A stretch of DNA of 64,000 nucleotides from Pestalotiopsis fici W106-1 (lineage: Eukaryota > Ascomycota > Sordariomycetes > Amphisphaeriales > Sporocadaceae): contig NW_006917097.1 in assembly GCF_000516985.1 (NCBI RefSeq), positions 124,001-188,000 on the forward strand, written 5' to 3'. How positions within the stretch are numbered: position 1 is the stretch's first letter; every line of letters begins with the position of its first letter. A model generated the notes under the pieces. It was given only the letters and a program-made list of their open reading frames with translations. It had not been told where the DNA came from and did no database searches. Position numbers and translations under genes: made by a program. This document shows positions 45,683 through 57,788 of this stretch, one piece after another.

Positions 45683-48148
45683 AATTGACAAACTGGGGAA
45701 TGTGGGTTGCTATGACAATGTGATCCGGATAGTAGCAACGATACTTTTGAAACATCAGAAGAGTCACTGTCTTTAGAGACCGGACGATATGCTCATTCAT
45801 TATATAGAAAGACCTATGGTGATAGGAGGACAAGCTATAAATCTGGCACCATTCTGAGTATGTGGACAATGGCAAACACAGCCTACCTTACCGCGCTTGG
45901 CGAGAGTGTGTCAATGCAATGCTTGCTCAAGCAACCGACCTTCCGAACTGAGTCAATCTGCTGCGACGTGGCACGGGCGGAGAAATTCCGCGAGAAATAA
46001 TAATCTAGACGTTGTGGGCAAGGGAGTTGTCCGTTTTGCAATGTCTGCAACCCTTCGGAGGGGAGCGATCAACGATACTGACGACACTGATCAAGGGGTT
46101 CGTATGCGGGAATGATAAGGTGCGATGCATAGCAAATGCAATGCAGATATAATCCATGTCAGCTTGACCGCATGGTAGGCCAGGAACAAGCACGTGAGAA
46201 AAGAATCTTGGGTTTCTCGGCGCGCGAATCTTCTACTATAGGCTCAATAGCTAACATGGGTTTGGGATATTACGCCGAGTAATACGAGACTGACATGAGT
46301 TGAGGAGGGGTTGAAGAGATCAGATGGTCCATAACAAGGATACTGCGACGGGAGAAGACGCAATGCAATGAAATCAGTATTCTAGAAATCCAAGTTATCA
46401 GAACACGCTCGGGTGTCATTCCAGGACTACATTGAGCTAGGGGTCTGACAAATCAGTGCCTGGTCGGTGCCGCGTGGGCAACGCATTTCGCCCTGTAAAA
46501 GTATCCGTGGCTCCAAAGCTTCTATTGCTCACAAATTTGGATAGAAGAGCCGATAATCTTGATGTTACAGGCTACAAATATTGTTCATCGGTGGAGAGGC
46601 CTAGGCTCTACTGGTGGAAATGCATCATCTTTGCCGCCGTCCACGCTCGAATATCGAGTTCTCTTTCTGTTGGAACATTGCATAGACAAGGTACCTGGTA
46701 CCTGTTTATATCATATTTCCGAGTATTTGAGCACAATCATGTACGTGTACCACTTGTCCCCGCTACTTTAGACTACGCCTAGGTATGTATTTTTGAAAAG
46801 CACATCGAGAACCCCCGTGCAAAATACGGGTCGACGGCAGTCAACATTATCGCTGAACTTAAAGACTGGTCGGTGTTTATTTTACTTGATACCGGTCGCC
46901 AATCCAAAGTGTTGTATCCCCAGCAGTCGTGGCATTTCATGTTTCTTGACAACAGCGACAGGCCATTAGGCGGGTTGTCAAGGACCACTTTACAAGATTG
47001 GGCTGTCCTTCATTAAACCGTTTCGGCTCTCTACGAGGGTCAAAATGTGACCCTACGACAGATCATGCAATCCATGGAGACCAAAAATGAGTAAGTTTTT
47101 ACAGCCTATGGGAACCGTAAATCAATTTTGTGACGCTAGAAAAGGAAACTCAGTGGTAAGGAAGGGTGTTTATGCCTTAACGGTTCTTTGATACGCACCA
47201 AATCATTCTTCAAGACTCTTCTCGTGGACATTAGCTTGGCAATGAATGTACAGATCTCGCCCGGAGAAATGGGGTCCTCCCAAGAATGACATGTACGACG
47301 AGGTCAATGAGATCATCCGCCAGTAAAGCGATCCACCTACCCCTACTACCTATGCATCCGGAGAGATGATGAATGCCAAGGTGAGTTAATGACATGAAAT
47401 TCCAACTTTGGGGCTGCGGGTCTCGGTGGAGGGTGCCTGGGCCAGGCCTATTGTGACACGGATACTTTACAGCCATGTTCCCCGATAAGAGGGCATTGGC
47501 AAATACTTCCCGGAGTTACTGGTACATCCTGCCCTGGCCACATATGCCACGAATGAAATTGAACCCACCACTGAGGGGCGACTTCTTCTGCCAACAGTAT
47601 CCTGTTCTTGCGAGGGGCCGAGGTATAGGGAATTCAAGGACACTAGATCGGTGTCATTGTCCAGATAGACTACACGGCCTGTAGGGGCTTGTGCATCTGT
47701 GCAGTGCAGGATGGGATTCCCATCCTCTCAAACTATAATGTTGACTCGAAGAGTCTCACTCGGTCAGATGTTACGATATTTCCCCACACATTGAAATGTT
47801 CGTTCCCTTTGGGTATTACAGCATCTTTGTTTTTCGAAGTCGCCTAAAGAAAGAATATGATTCAACGGCTCAAGACCAAAACTTAAAGCAGAGTTGAAAC
47901 TGGTCCAAAATACTTGTGAAAACAAAGACTTGTAGCGCCAATTGTCACATGGTCACTAGTCTCACATGGATTCATCGTCGGCACACTTGTTCACTACCTA
48001 GATTGGAGTAAAGAATCATGAATAAAGCTATAGAAAACTGCAAATAGTGTATCTCGCATCCAAAAACGCAATTTGACCGACTTGAAATCGATTAAATGGT
48101 CTACGGACGTCCCGATGTTTCTACTGTGTAAAAACACCAACCCCCACG
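45683..48148. other. 2.5 kb without an intact gene
   Basis: Promoter of the GMC gene followed by sequence with only short frames. A decayed Clr5-like segment lies at about 47010-47385 (separate entry). Frames at 45897-46115 and 46456-46782 show no domain. Nothing else recognised. Confidence 0.45.
47010..47385 (+). pseudogene. Possible Clr5-domain gene relic
   Basis: In one frame LYEGQNVTLRQIMQSMETKN resembles the start of the fungal Clr5 domain (LY...TL..VM..M). About 150 bp later, in another frame, RPEKWGPPKNDMYDEV resembles its end (KWGxxKN). Stops and frame changes separate them. Clr5-domain proteins are putative DNA-binding regulators in fungi. The match is short and the call is tentative. 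Confidence 0.3.
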
Positions 48149-49299
48149 TTATAGCAAAGGCGTATCAGCGTACGCGCTTGGACCTGGCCCCCTGTCCCCG
48201 GCGATATCAGCCTCTTCGATAATCTGACGGAGTGCCACATTATCCTCCTGGCTGAGATTGATGCTCAGAGACCCTACATTCTCTTCCAGATATTTCAGAT
48301 TCTTGGTTCCTGGAATAGGAAACATGTCTTTGCCTTGCGCAAGTATCCAAGCCAGGACCAATTGTCCAGTAGAACACCCTTTCTCGTCGGCCATTGCCTT
48401 GAATCTCTCCACAATTTCCAGGTTCTTGGAGAAGTTCTCATTTTGGAAACGTGGAAGAGATCTACGAAAATCTGTAGGCTCAAGGTCATCGGCTGACTTG
48501 TAACGTCCGGTCAGTATGCCACGACCAAGAGGCGAGTAGCAGAACACAGCTGTGCCAAGCTTACGGGCAGCTTGAAGGAGAAAGGTACCCGAGGGTCCTT
48601 TTACTTCAAGGGCCCAGGGATTGTATTCCACTTGAATGGTGGTAATATGGTGAACATCTGATGCACGACGCAAGGTGTCGGAAGAGCACTCGGAAATACC
48701 GAAATACTTGAATTTCCCTTCACTACAATAACAGTTTAGATGGATATCTGGAATAAAGTGGTATGAATGATGGGACTACCAGGTAAGCTTACCTCTTCAA
48801 GTTCACCATCTCTTTGATGGTGTTCTCAATTGGAGTCTTTCCGTCCACGCGGTGAATGTAGAACAGGTCAATGGAATCAACGCCCAATCTGCTCAAGCTT
48901 TGCTCGCAGGCCTTGCGACAGTATTCAGGGCTGCTGTCGACATCGAAAACGAGTCTGCCGTCATTTTCCATTCGTGGAATCAGACCGAACTTGGATGCCA
49001 AGAAAATGTCGCTTCTCCTCTCGGGATGAATCCGGAACCAATCCCCGACCATTAATTCATTATTACCGTACACGTCGGCTGTGTCCCAATTGGTGGCACC
49101 CAGTTCCCATGCCCGATCCAACACAGCAAGTTTATCCTTGCTGGGGCTAATAATCAAGTTAATAATTTCCATAACGTCAGGTTTCTTCTGCTTACTCTAC
49201 TTGTCCGTGCGCACCACCAAGGCTCATGAGACCAAAACCGATTGCAGCTATGTTCGGCCCATATTTGCCAACTTTTCGAGATTTTAAATGTGCTGCCAT
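48149..49299 (-). CDS. Aldo-keto reductase
   Basis: Three exons, 49299-49196, 49146-48793 and 48722-48149, give 343 residues. It is an AKR of the AKR13/YajO-like fungal branch: the N-terminus has IGFGLMSLGGAHG, the catalytic residues Asp56 and Tyr61 are in WDTADVYG, Lys87 in ASKFGL and His133 in YIHRVDG. The NADPH-binding end reads IPGTKNLKYLEEN. An NADPH-dependent carbonyl reductase in the cytosol is expected, on an unknown substrate. Intron 1 splits the short GQVD segment; the join was chosen because it restores the DPSKDKLAVLDRA helix. Confidence 0.87.
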
Positions 49300-50943
49300 G
49301 GTTGCGTAGAGGTTGATGGCGTTGCAAATCAAAATAACAAACGACAAAAAATCTCCTGTGACAACGAGATAAAATACTGCCTCGAAGTCAACTCAGCTAG
49401 CTACAAGGGGTTTAAGGTTTGTATATTCCTATCGGCCCTTCAGCTGGCGTATTTTTCTCCAAGCAATATGGGCTGAGGCCGGCATTTGGCCGCGGAAAAT
49501 TGCCATAATAGAAAGAGCCAGTTCCAAACCCAAACTGAACCGCCGACCTGTGAGACTATATTCATGTCCATGTCGTTCAACACAATCCACAAGGACCGCC
49601 ACTCTTGGCATAATGCCTGACTCATTGAATCAATGCCTTTACAGATATCCGAGTGTATACGATAGGCACGGTTTAACAGAGAGGCTAGAAAATTACCTCG
49701 GTGAATATGATCCTGCTACACCGAGAAAAGAAAAGATGTTCCCTAATCAGAACTATTTCTGCAAGTCCAGCAGAGATACGTTATCAAACAAGGGTCTAGG
49801 TTGGCTGGTTCTTGTCGCCACGCTTGGCTAATCATCTCAAACCACATCATGCGTTGGACTGAAAATGAGTACCAAATTGTTGAGTCTACCTGATTTCGAT
49901 CAAGGTGCTAGTGACAAGTTTCTGGACATCCTCATCGGAGGGGGCTTTGGATGAGAGGGCGCGCACGATACATTCTGCGCTAGTCATGATTGATTTCCAA
50001 GCCTCACAAAAAGAAAAAAAGAAAAAAAAACCAATGGTACATGATTGAAGCTTGCAAGCAGCGATATTGTTAGAAAACGAGCTCGTGCAAAGAACTCCTA
50101 CTGCTTTGCGCATGTGCTTACACCCCAGTATCCCCAGTATCCCCACTTGCTTACTCCCTTACACATGCTAAAGTGGAGCAGAAGAGGGGCCATGAATATG
50201 CTAGAATGATTTGAATCATGTTGTGAATATCGACTTGTGTCTCGCTGTGACATATTCGATCTTGTTGGAAATTTATTTTATTCCGTTACGTTGCGCGAAA
50301 GGCCCAAGCCTTGCATAGTGGCAATTCAAAGACTACATTGGAGTCTGGCGCAGGTCTGTGTCGCACCGCTCCGGCTGCCTACTAGTTCTCAGCACGATTT
50401 CTATGCGATTCTCGGCTGGTGTTAGCCTTTGCCTTTGATTTCATTCGGTCAAACAAGTTGCAGCCAGCTGTAGGTTCGTGTTCCCAAGACTCCATATGCA
50501 ATCAGAGAGGGTGGAACCCAAGGTGATTTCTATATCGGTGCGCCAGTTTCTTCAGTCGGCAAAGACGACACTACTCTGTACACTACACTAAGCATGATTT
50601 GCCAGTGAAATCGCACCGACGCCGGTTGACGTAGCATCTTTCGCTGGGTGATTCCAAGTATTGTGTCACAGGTTCAAGGGAATAGTACGCTAGCATAACA
50701 TGACTGAGATGGCGGACGCTAACCACGTCTTTGAACGCATATTACACCCAGGGGTTATGACGTTACTTGAATATTGGTACACTATAATACCTCCGGAATA
50801 GACAAAGGTATTGGCTTTGAAGCTATGACTGTAATTGAAAATACAACTTTCCGAATTTAGAAAATTCTGCGGTCTTGCACCATGAACATAAGTTTCGCAG
50901 AAACTTTTCATGTGATGCATGAGACTTCTCTTCCTGTGGACCA
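49300..50943. other. Intergenic region
   Basis: 1.6 kb with no recognised gene. A minus-strand frame at 50146-49886 contains a plausible start (MTSAECIVRALSS at about 49986) but stops after 33 codons and no downstream exon was found. AT-rich short runs occur at about 50013-50032. Confidence 0.4.
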
Positions 50944-51494
50944 TCAAAGCAAAACAGCGAAAATACCAATGAAAGTACCAGAGATGGCCAAAATAGTACG
51001 ATAAAAGTCTAGTCGTCCCCAATCAACGACTAGCTGCTTCAAGTCTGTGCTTCCCTTGCCGACTTTTATGTCCCCGTCAATTTCGCCAAGTCGCTTGTTG
51101 ATAGCTTCGTTGAAAGGATATGACGAAATGATCGTGAATGGAACAATGGCTCCGATGACGATAGCTGCCAAGGATAGTAGCTGCTGAAACCGAGGGTTTC
51201 CATGCTTAACCGGCTCCCCATACGCCAAGTACGCGAAACTCGCCGCCGAGCCTGTCACAACGGATTTCCCGACAATTCGGCCAATGTCCCAGGCATGTTT
51301 CCACTGCTTTGCAATCAACGGCGAAGGGGCTTCAGCTACAGCTGGTGTGAAAACCCAAGCGCCGCTGAAATCATAACCTAGGTATGTTTTATTTTGTTGA
51401 ACATGTGAGGCCGGCTACTAGGAGGTCGGGGTGGGCGCTTACCCGACATGAACCCGCTCAAGGTCAGGGTCAAAGCTTCCAAGGAAACGGGCAT
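50944..51494 (-). CDS. DUF1772 (anthrone-oxygenase-like) membrane protein
   Basis: Two exons, 51494-51443 and 51377-50944, give 161 residues; an in-frame ATG at 51572 would add 26 hydrophobic residues. The size, about four hydrophobic helices and the C-terminal WGRLDFYRTILAISGTFIGIFAVLL fit the DUF1772 family, which includes the anthrone oxygenases of fungal polyketide clusters (HypC-type). SSYPFNEAINKRLGEID corresponds to the family's polar loop. No polyketide synthase is nearby in the window, so it is either an orphan or acts on a product made elsewhere. Confidence 0.72.
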
Positions 51495-53551
51495 AATGAA
51501 AGCAACGTGTAGAAATTCTTCGACTAAGTTAAATGATAGGAAAATTATTGATAGAATAAGATCTTGGACCATCTATTTTTAACCGCTAAAGCTCTGTGCT
51601 TTGCCGCGGCATAAAAAATGACTCTGTTGGGACAGGTGTGCAGTCTACGTCAGGTGTGGATATATGACTTTGTCAAGCACTATATGTTCCTCGGCTCAAT
51701 GTTCGTGCTTAACAACTATGATGCCACGGCCGGAGGATGCTTGCTCGCCCACTGTTCTGGGTCAGCTTATCGCCGAAATCCATCGGGGTTGTCGGAACCC
51801 TAAAACTACATGTGTATACGATGTGTAGGCGTAAATAAAATACCCCTGGTCAAGTACCAGATCTGATGGGGCGCCCACTCGACAGCTGCCAAATACGCAC
51901 AATACGTGCGCAAGAGCTGCACAAGTGGCTCCAAAATACTTACCAGGGACATTTAACTTACCCATCATACCATAGTAGTATAATCGCCTAGTGGGACGAT
52001 CCACCATTATGGATTCATGTGGATAATTCTCAGTCGTCTCCGGTTTGTTTAATGATGTCCGCGGGTACCGAGGAGATAATGGTGTTGCTGTCCCTGTTTC
52101 ATGCGGGACTCGGCTTGACATAGTGAAGCATTGAAACATGACTATTTTTGATCAGGTACCTGGACATTCCCGGCAACCATCATTTCGATTCTAGCAGCCA
52201 CAATGTTCTCTCCCACGGACTCGAAAATCAATGCTACTGCATTGCAAGGCGCAAGGTATAGCCCCTTTAAGCCTTTCGATCCACGTGAAAACGCTGAGTT
52301 ATTACAAGACTTGAGAGCTTGCATAGCCAGCGTTCGGAATCAAATCTTGGGAAAAAATTGAAGTCTTTCTATTGAGCACTGTTAAGTAAACAGCAAAGCC
52401 TTTGTTGCCTCTAGAAACTCCAATGCGATAGTTCCACTTTCGCTGCCGTCTTCTCTTTCTTGTAGAATTCCATATGCCACTTTGTTGCCATCAGTCTTGA
52501 AGATTCCCCCCTGGCCTTATCCATAACCTCTTATCTCTCACTTTATTTTCCACCGTCAAGGCAGCGGGCAGTCCAAGAGCATGTGTATCTCTTCCCGATG
52601 CTCTAGGATGCTGAGAGAAGGCTACTTTTCGTTGAATCGAGGATTAATTTCAGTGTGTCTGTTAGTGATCGCTTATTCAGAGGCGGTATTTCTCTGTGCT
52701 ATCTCCAAGTGTGTCGACCTTGTAGGTCATTATTGCACTATGTTGAAACATAGTGAGAGGGTGCGATACACACTGTGTCTGTTCATAGTGGGAGCTTCCC
52801 CCGTAGGGAGTATTGCTGCCCAATGCAATCAATCTATGGTTTGGAACAAAGTACACCCACTGAGTTCAGAGACGGTATATTCCACTTCGGAAGTAGTAAA
52901 AGTCCTATCGTGAAGAAATCACAGTATCATTCTAAAATAGCTCTCGGTCCTCCGTAACCAATTCGACCCTGAGTTGGCATCTGGTCCAGGTCCCCGGCGA
53001 CAGTGTACCACAAAGCTCTACAGCGTTAAGATATTTCTTAGGAGATAACGCGCCTCCGAGCAACAACTTTTGGCAAATCTAAAAAAATAATAGTAGGGTT
53101 CTCTCAAGGTAACGCTTCTCGAAACCCCGGTCCTCACCTTGTCACGAGCCACGTCGCATGTGTCGAAGACAAGTAAGCAAATGCTACCGCAATGATCTGA
53201 CGCTGCGCTCAATACTTTTGCACATTATGTGTACATAATAGATCAGGTAGGTGATTTGAACTCACTACATTTCAATGAACTCGCATGAATTCATCATATG
53301 GCATTGATGATGGTTTGTTAATAGAGCGCCGCATTCAATTACGAGCGGCGACAGCTGACTTCAATGCTCAGATCTGCACTTCATCCCACTGCTGCCGGGG
53401 TTGGTGTAACCTCGCCAAATCTAGTATGGGCCACTGCAATGCACGGTAGGCGCGCTTATTGGACAGAGTCCTGAACAACGCAACTCCTCAGCCGCAGGGC
53501 GGGGTCAAATCAATTTTTGAGTCATCAACACTTTCTGTGTTGGCATGGACT
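51495..53551. other. 2 kb without a recognised gene
   Basis: A minus-strand frame at 52139-51762 (MSSRVPHETGTATPLSPRYP at its start) and one at 52324-52142 are open but match no family. No repeat or motif recognised. Confidence 0.4.
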
Positions 53552-56500
53552 ATGAGTAGGAGATTTTGGCGACATCGCGACGGAGGGCCGGCCGAAACCG
53601 CCGGTTCTGCAGTTGGGGAACGCGTCGGACTCCTCAGCAGATTTCGCAGCAGAAAGTCGGAGAAATTATTGCGACCTCCTTCGGCAGACGTTTCCTCAGC
53701 CGCTTCCTCTCCCCGCTCAAGTCATTTGATTCCAGATGGCCACTCTGGGGACGCCACACGCACCCCCAGCCGCAGTATTGAACGGTCACTCTGGGATCGC
53801 GCTTACACGGAGCTCGCAAAACAGTGCCCGGAATTAGTGGAGAAGTACGAAAATCTGCTGGTGACGGAATCTTCGTCTATAGGTAGGTATCACCAAAACG
53901 CTATCTGCCCATTATACTCAACGTTCCATAGGCTCAATTCCAGATGAATCACTCCACGCGAAAATTGCGGCGCGCGGCGCGGCGCCCGAAGTTGTTGTGC
54001 ACTTTGACCGTACCCGATTCTACGCAATAGCTGAAGAAGGGTTGGCACAAATGGAAGACAAAAGAACAAAGTTTCGTGTTGGCAGTCTCGAAGTCGTTCC
54101 CAAGGAACACATAACTCATGCCGCCGAGCTACTGCTGTGGGCCCAAGACTGGATCGGTGGCGCTCTCAAGGCCTCCCCGGAAGCCTCGATGGCTTGGGCA
54201 GGCATCTGCCTCGTTCTTCCCTTGCTCACAAACCCAACCACAGCCGATGAGGCGAACCGCGATGGTTTCGGATATGTCATGGCACGTATGCGATACTATA
54301 CCGCCCTTGAATCACTGGTCGAAGATCTTGGTCGGAGCTCCAATACAACTGATGCCTTGACGCAGGCCTACGAGTCTATCGTGTTACTCTATCAAGGCAT
54401 CCTCGATTTCCAATTTCGAAGTGTCCTGCGATTCTACAGGAACCGATTCAAGCGCTATGCTGGAGATATGTTTCTTTCGGATGATTGGAGTAAGAAAAGA
54501 GAGGGGATTGAAAAGCTTGAGGCAATCGTGAATGAGAACTTGCGCCAAATCAATGAATTGGTGGCAAGGCAGCACTTGGGGTCTCTAAACCAGACAAGCA
54601 CTGCGTCTTTGGAAACTTTGCAAGGACTCCTATCTCTTTCCAAGCAGCAGCTGGAAGTCACAGAGCAACACCGTGCTCTCGCGCAAGAGCAGCTTTCGCT
54701 CCAACAAGATGGCGTCAAGCGGCACCAATCAGACAAGGAAGAAAAGTGTCATCAGCTCTTTCGTCTCACATCTAGCAAAAAGGATGCAACGTACGAATGG
54801 GTAAGTAGTCAAGAATTGTGGTGTCCTTAACTTTTTCATATTTTCCTAGACTATGCTTTAGATTTCCTGGTCCGGCAGTTTTGTCTCGGGCAAAATTTGC
54901 CTACCTGGTAACGGTAGCTCGAACACTTGGTGGAAATTTCTGTACAATCATGAGGAAATTGAGAAGCTAACACATTTAACTTATCAGTACAAAGATCGTG
55001 TTGAAAACCATGTCGAAGGTACGTGTCAGTGGCTCCTTACGCATGACAATTTCCAAGGATGGATGGCACAAGAGTCTGGGATGCTCTTGGTCTCAGCAGA
55101 TCCTGGCTGCGGAAAGTCTGTGTTGGCTAAACATTTGATCGATGTCACCTTGCAACCGGCAACCATTTGCTACTTCTTCTTCAAGGATCAAGACCAGAAC
55201 ACCGTACGCCAAGCACTTTGTGCCCTGTTGCACCAGCTCTTCTCCCAAAAACCTTTCTTGATCAAACATGCCATGAACGAGTACTCCAAGAATGGACAAG
55301 GACTGGTCAACATCACGGCATCTTTATGGAACATATTCGACAGCGCCGTCCAGGATTCTCAGGCTGGAGCTATCGTCGTTTTTTTGGACGCCTTGGATGA
55401 ATGTGCTGAAAGTGAATTCGAGGACCTAGTTCGACATCTGAAGCCAAGATACCTTGAGGATCGTTCAAGCAGTCACAAGTTGAAGTTTCTTCTAACAAGC
55501 CGCCCGTACAACCAAATTGTATCCGAGTTTAGGGATCTAGTCGACAACATTCCCCGTATTCATATACCCGGAGAAGAGCATTCGGATGCCATAAGCCAAG
55601 AGGTCAATCTCGTGATTGAGAATCGAGCCAAGTCGTTGGGGTTGTCGTCCGACCTCACTACCCATCTGACTGGGAAATTACTGGAGATTCCGCACCGTAC
55701 ATATCTCTGGGTACACCTCGTTTTTGATGACCTGGAGAAAGATGGCTTCAAAAAGACCCCCAAGGGTGTGGAGCTCGCCATCGCAAAGCTTCCGAAGAGC
55801 GTCAATGAGGCATACAACCAAATTCTTGAGAAGTCAAAGGATCCCTCCACGGCTAAAGCAGCCTTGGCTATCATCTTAGCGGCACAGCGCCCGCTGACAC
55901 TTTCGGAAATGAATGTCGCTGTGAATATGCAAAGCAACCATCGGAAGTTCTCTGACCTTGATTTAGAGGCCGACGCGGACTTTAAATCAACTTTGAGATC
56001 TTTGTGTGGATTGTTTGTGTCAATTCATCATGGAAAGGTGTATTTTCTTCATCAAACCGCTAGAGAATTCCTCCTAGCCGACCCATTGTCCACAGAAGCC
56101 CAATCAACGTTGAATTGGCATGGGTCCATTAACATGCGCCAGGCACATACAGTCCTCGCAGGGAAATCCATACATTACCTAGCGCTCTTCAATACCTCTA
56201 ATTACGACCCTGATATCGAGAATAGAACATTCTTGGACTACTCTGCCGGGAATTGGGGGGTTCACTTCCGCGAAGCCACAATTGCCGACAGTAACCCTCT
56301 GGTCTCTATCGCTCTTGCAATTGGTGACCCAGATTCAGTTAGCTATTCTCTCTGGTTCGAGAGATATTGGTCCACGAAAGGTCCGAACTATAAAGCCCCT
56401 TCAAATTTCTCGAACATTTTCTTATCAACTTTCTTTGGCCACGTGGCCACTTTGAAAATGTTGATAGTGACTGGGAAAATCGAGATCGATTCGAGAGATC

Positions 56501-57120
56501 AGCTTTACCATCGGACGCCATTGTCTTACGCCGCTGAAAGAGGCCACGACGCTGTTGTTAAATTGCTGCTAGCAACAGGGAAAGTCGATATCAACTCGAA
56601 AGATAGATACGGTAAAACACCGTTGTTTCGCGCCACCCAAGAGGGCCATAAGGCTATTGTTGAACTGCTTCTGGCAACTGAAAAGGTTGAGGTTAACTCG
56701 AGAGACAAAAACGGTATAACGCCTTTATCGTGGGCTGCTAGGTACGGCGAAGAAGCTGTCGTCAAATTGCTGCTGGCAACTGAAAAGGTTAAAGTTAACT
56801 CGAGAGATAATGACGGTATAACGCCTTTATCGTGGGCTGTTAGGAACCGCAACGAAGCTGTCGTCAAATTGCTGCTAGCAATTGAAAAGGTTGACGTTAA
56901 CTCGAGAGATAATGACGGTATAACGCCTTTATCGTGGGCTGCTAGGTACGGCGAAGAAGCTGTCGTCAAATTGCTGCTAGCGTCTGAAAAGGTAGTTGTC
57001 GATACTCCAGATAAGTATGGTCGGACGCCGGAAGTTCGGGCTGCGGGGAGCGGCTATCAGGATATCGTCAGATTGCTGCGTACAGCGTCGAAGCAACAGT
57101 GCTCTCCTGTTCGAACATAG
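53552..57120 (+). CDS. NACHT-ankyrin NLR-like protein (STAND NTPase)
   Basis: Three exons, 53552-53882, 53932-54800 and 54988-57120, give 1110 residues. The start at 53552 (MSRRFWRHRDGG) is the first in-frame ATG. Residues about 85-395 match the fungal NWD/NACHT N-terminal domain (LWDRAYTELAKQCPELVEKYE, LLLWAQDWIGGAL, YRNRFKRYAGDMF), ending in a coiled-coil-like Gln/Glu-rich helix. The NACHT domain has Walker A ADPGCGKS (about 437-444), Walker B VVFLDALDEC (about 530-538) and LLTSRPYN. The C-terminus (about 905-1100) is five full ankyrin repeats plus partial ones. Such proteins act in nonself recognition and programmed cell death in fungi; the trigger here is unknown. Confidence 0.87.
56680..56985 (+). 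repeat. Near-identical 102-bp ankyrin units
   Basis: Three consecutive 102-bp units, each coding 34 residues (GITPLSWAARYGEEAVVKLL type). They are nearly identical at DNA level: the stretch GGTATAACGCCTTTATCGTG recurs exactly in each. High internal identity, synonymous sites included, indicates recent duplication or concerted evolution. Confidence 0.85.
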
Positions 57121-57194
57121 CTATTATACCTAGTCACCTGAGAGCAATCGCGATCTCCTTTCCTGGTACACTTTTAAAAAAGGGAGGAGCTAGC

Positions 57195-57788
57195 CTAGAT
57201 ACAGAGATCATTAATCCTGAGGATAATACCCTGTACGCACTGCAGGCCGCGTTTCAGTGGACTTTGATCGACATGTTCCCAGCCCTTTCTTGCTGCTAGA
57301 TCAGCGTGGTTCGGAAGGCTGATATTGAGCCCATCGAAGCTGGCGAGGAGCTCGCGAGTCCCCCAAATACTTGCGAAACCATCAAGAACCCCAGGTTCCT
57401 GTCGCGCATCCCACGTAAACTTTTCATGAACCAGCCCATAACCGCCAAAGGCTCTGATAATGTGATTCATCACCGGCAAATTCTTCTCAATCCATGTTTC
57501 GCGGTTGTTGAAGTCAAACTTTGTGCTAAATGACTGAAGCCAGTCATATGCCTTTTGGCGATACTCTTCAGCTCGTTCACGTGGAATCGCGCGCTTCAAT
57601 GCAGCGTAGCCTTTTTCTTGAAGCTCGGCTCGAAAATCGGTATACTGGCCACTACAATGCCAAATATTGAATGTACATAATTAGTTTCTTGAGCCATACA
57701 TGGAGGATTGATTTCCAGTTGCTTACGTCAACGCATCAGGAACTGGCGGGGGTTGCAAAGACTCAGGTACAGGCACGTTAGCCCCCAT
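57195..57788 (-). pseudogene. Phytanoyl-CoA dioxygenase-like gene, 3' truncated
   Basis: Exons 57788-57727 and 57651-57195 encode 172 residues: MGANVPVPES, then RAELQEKGYAALKRAIPRER, AYDWLQSFSTKFDF, WTWDAR-like EKFTWDARQEPGV, and WEHVDQSP with the HxD iron ligands of Fe(II)/2-oxoglutarate enzymes. Homologues continue for a further 150-200 residues with the distal His and the Arg that holds 2-oxoglutarate. Here the family resemblance stops at CVQGII and a stop follows. The gene ends 75 bp from the tail of the NLR gene, so the 3' half seems to have been lost at that junction. It should be inactive. Confidence 0.72.

Noticed and set aside
51762..52139. Minus-strand 125-codon frame starting MFQCFTMSSRVPHE
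   Set aside because: Could be a first exon, but no homologous motif and no convincing downstream exon were found.
54801..54987. Possible separate coding exon inside NLR intron 2
   Set aside because: The 187-nt segment is long for this gene set, but splicing it out directly joins YEW to YKDRVE as in homologous NWD-NACHT proteins; no in-frame family sequence lies within it.
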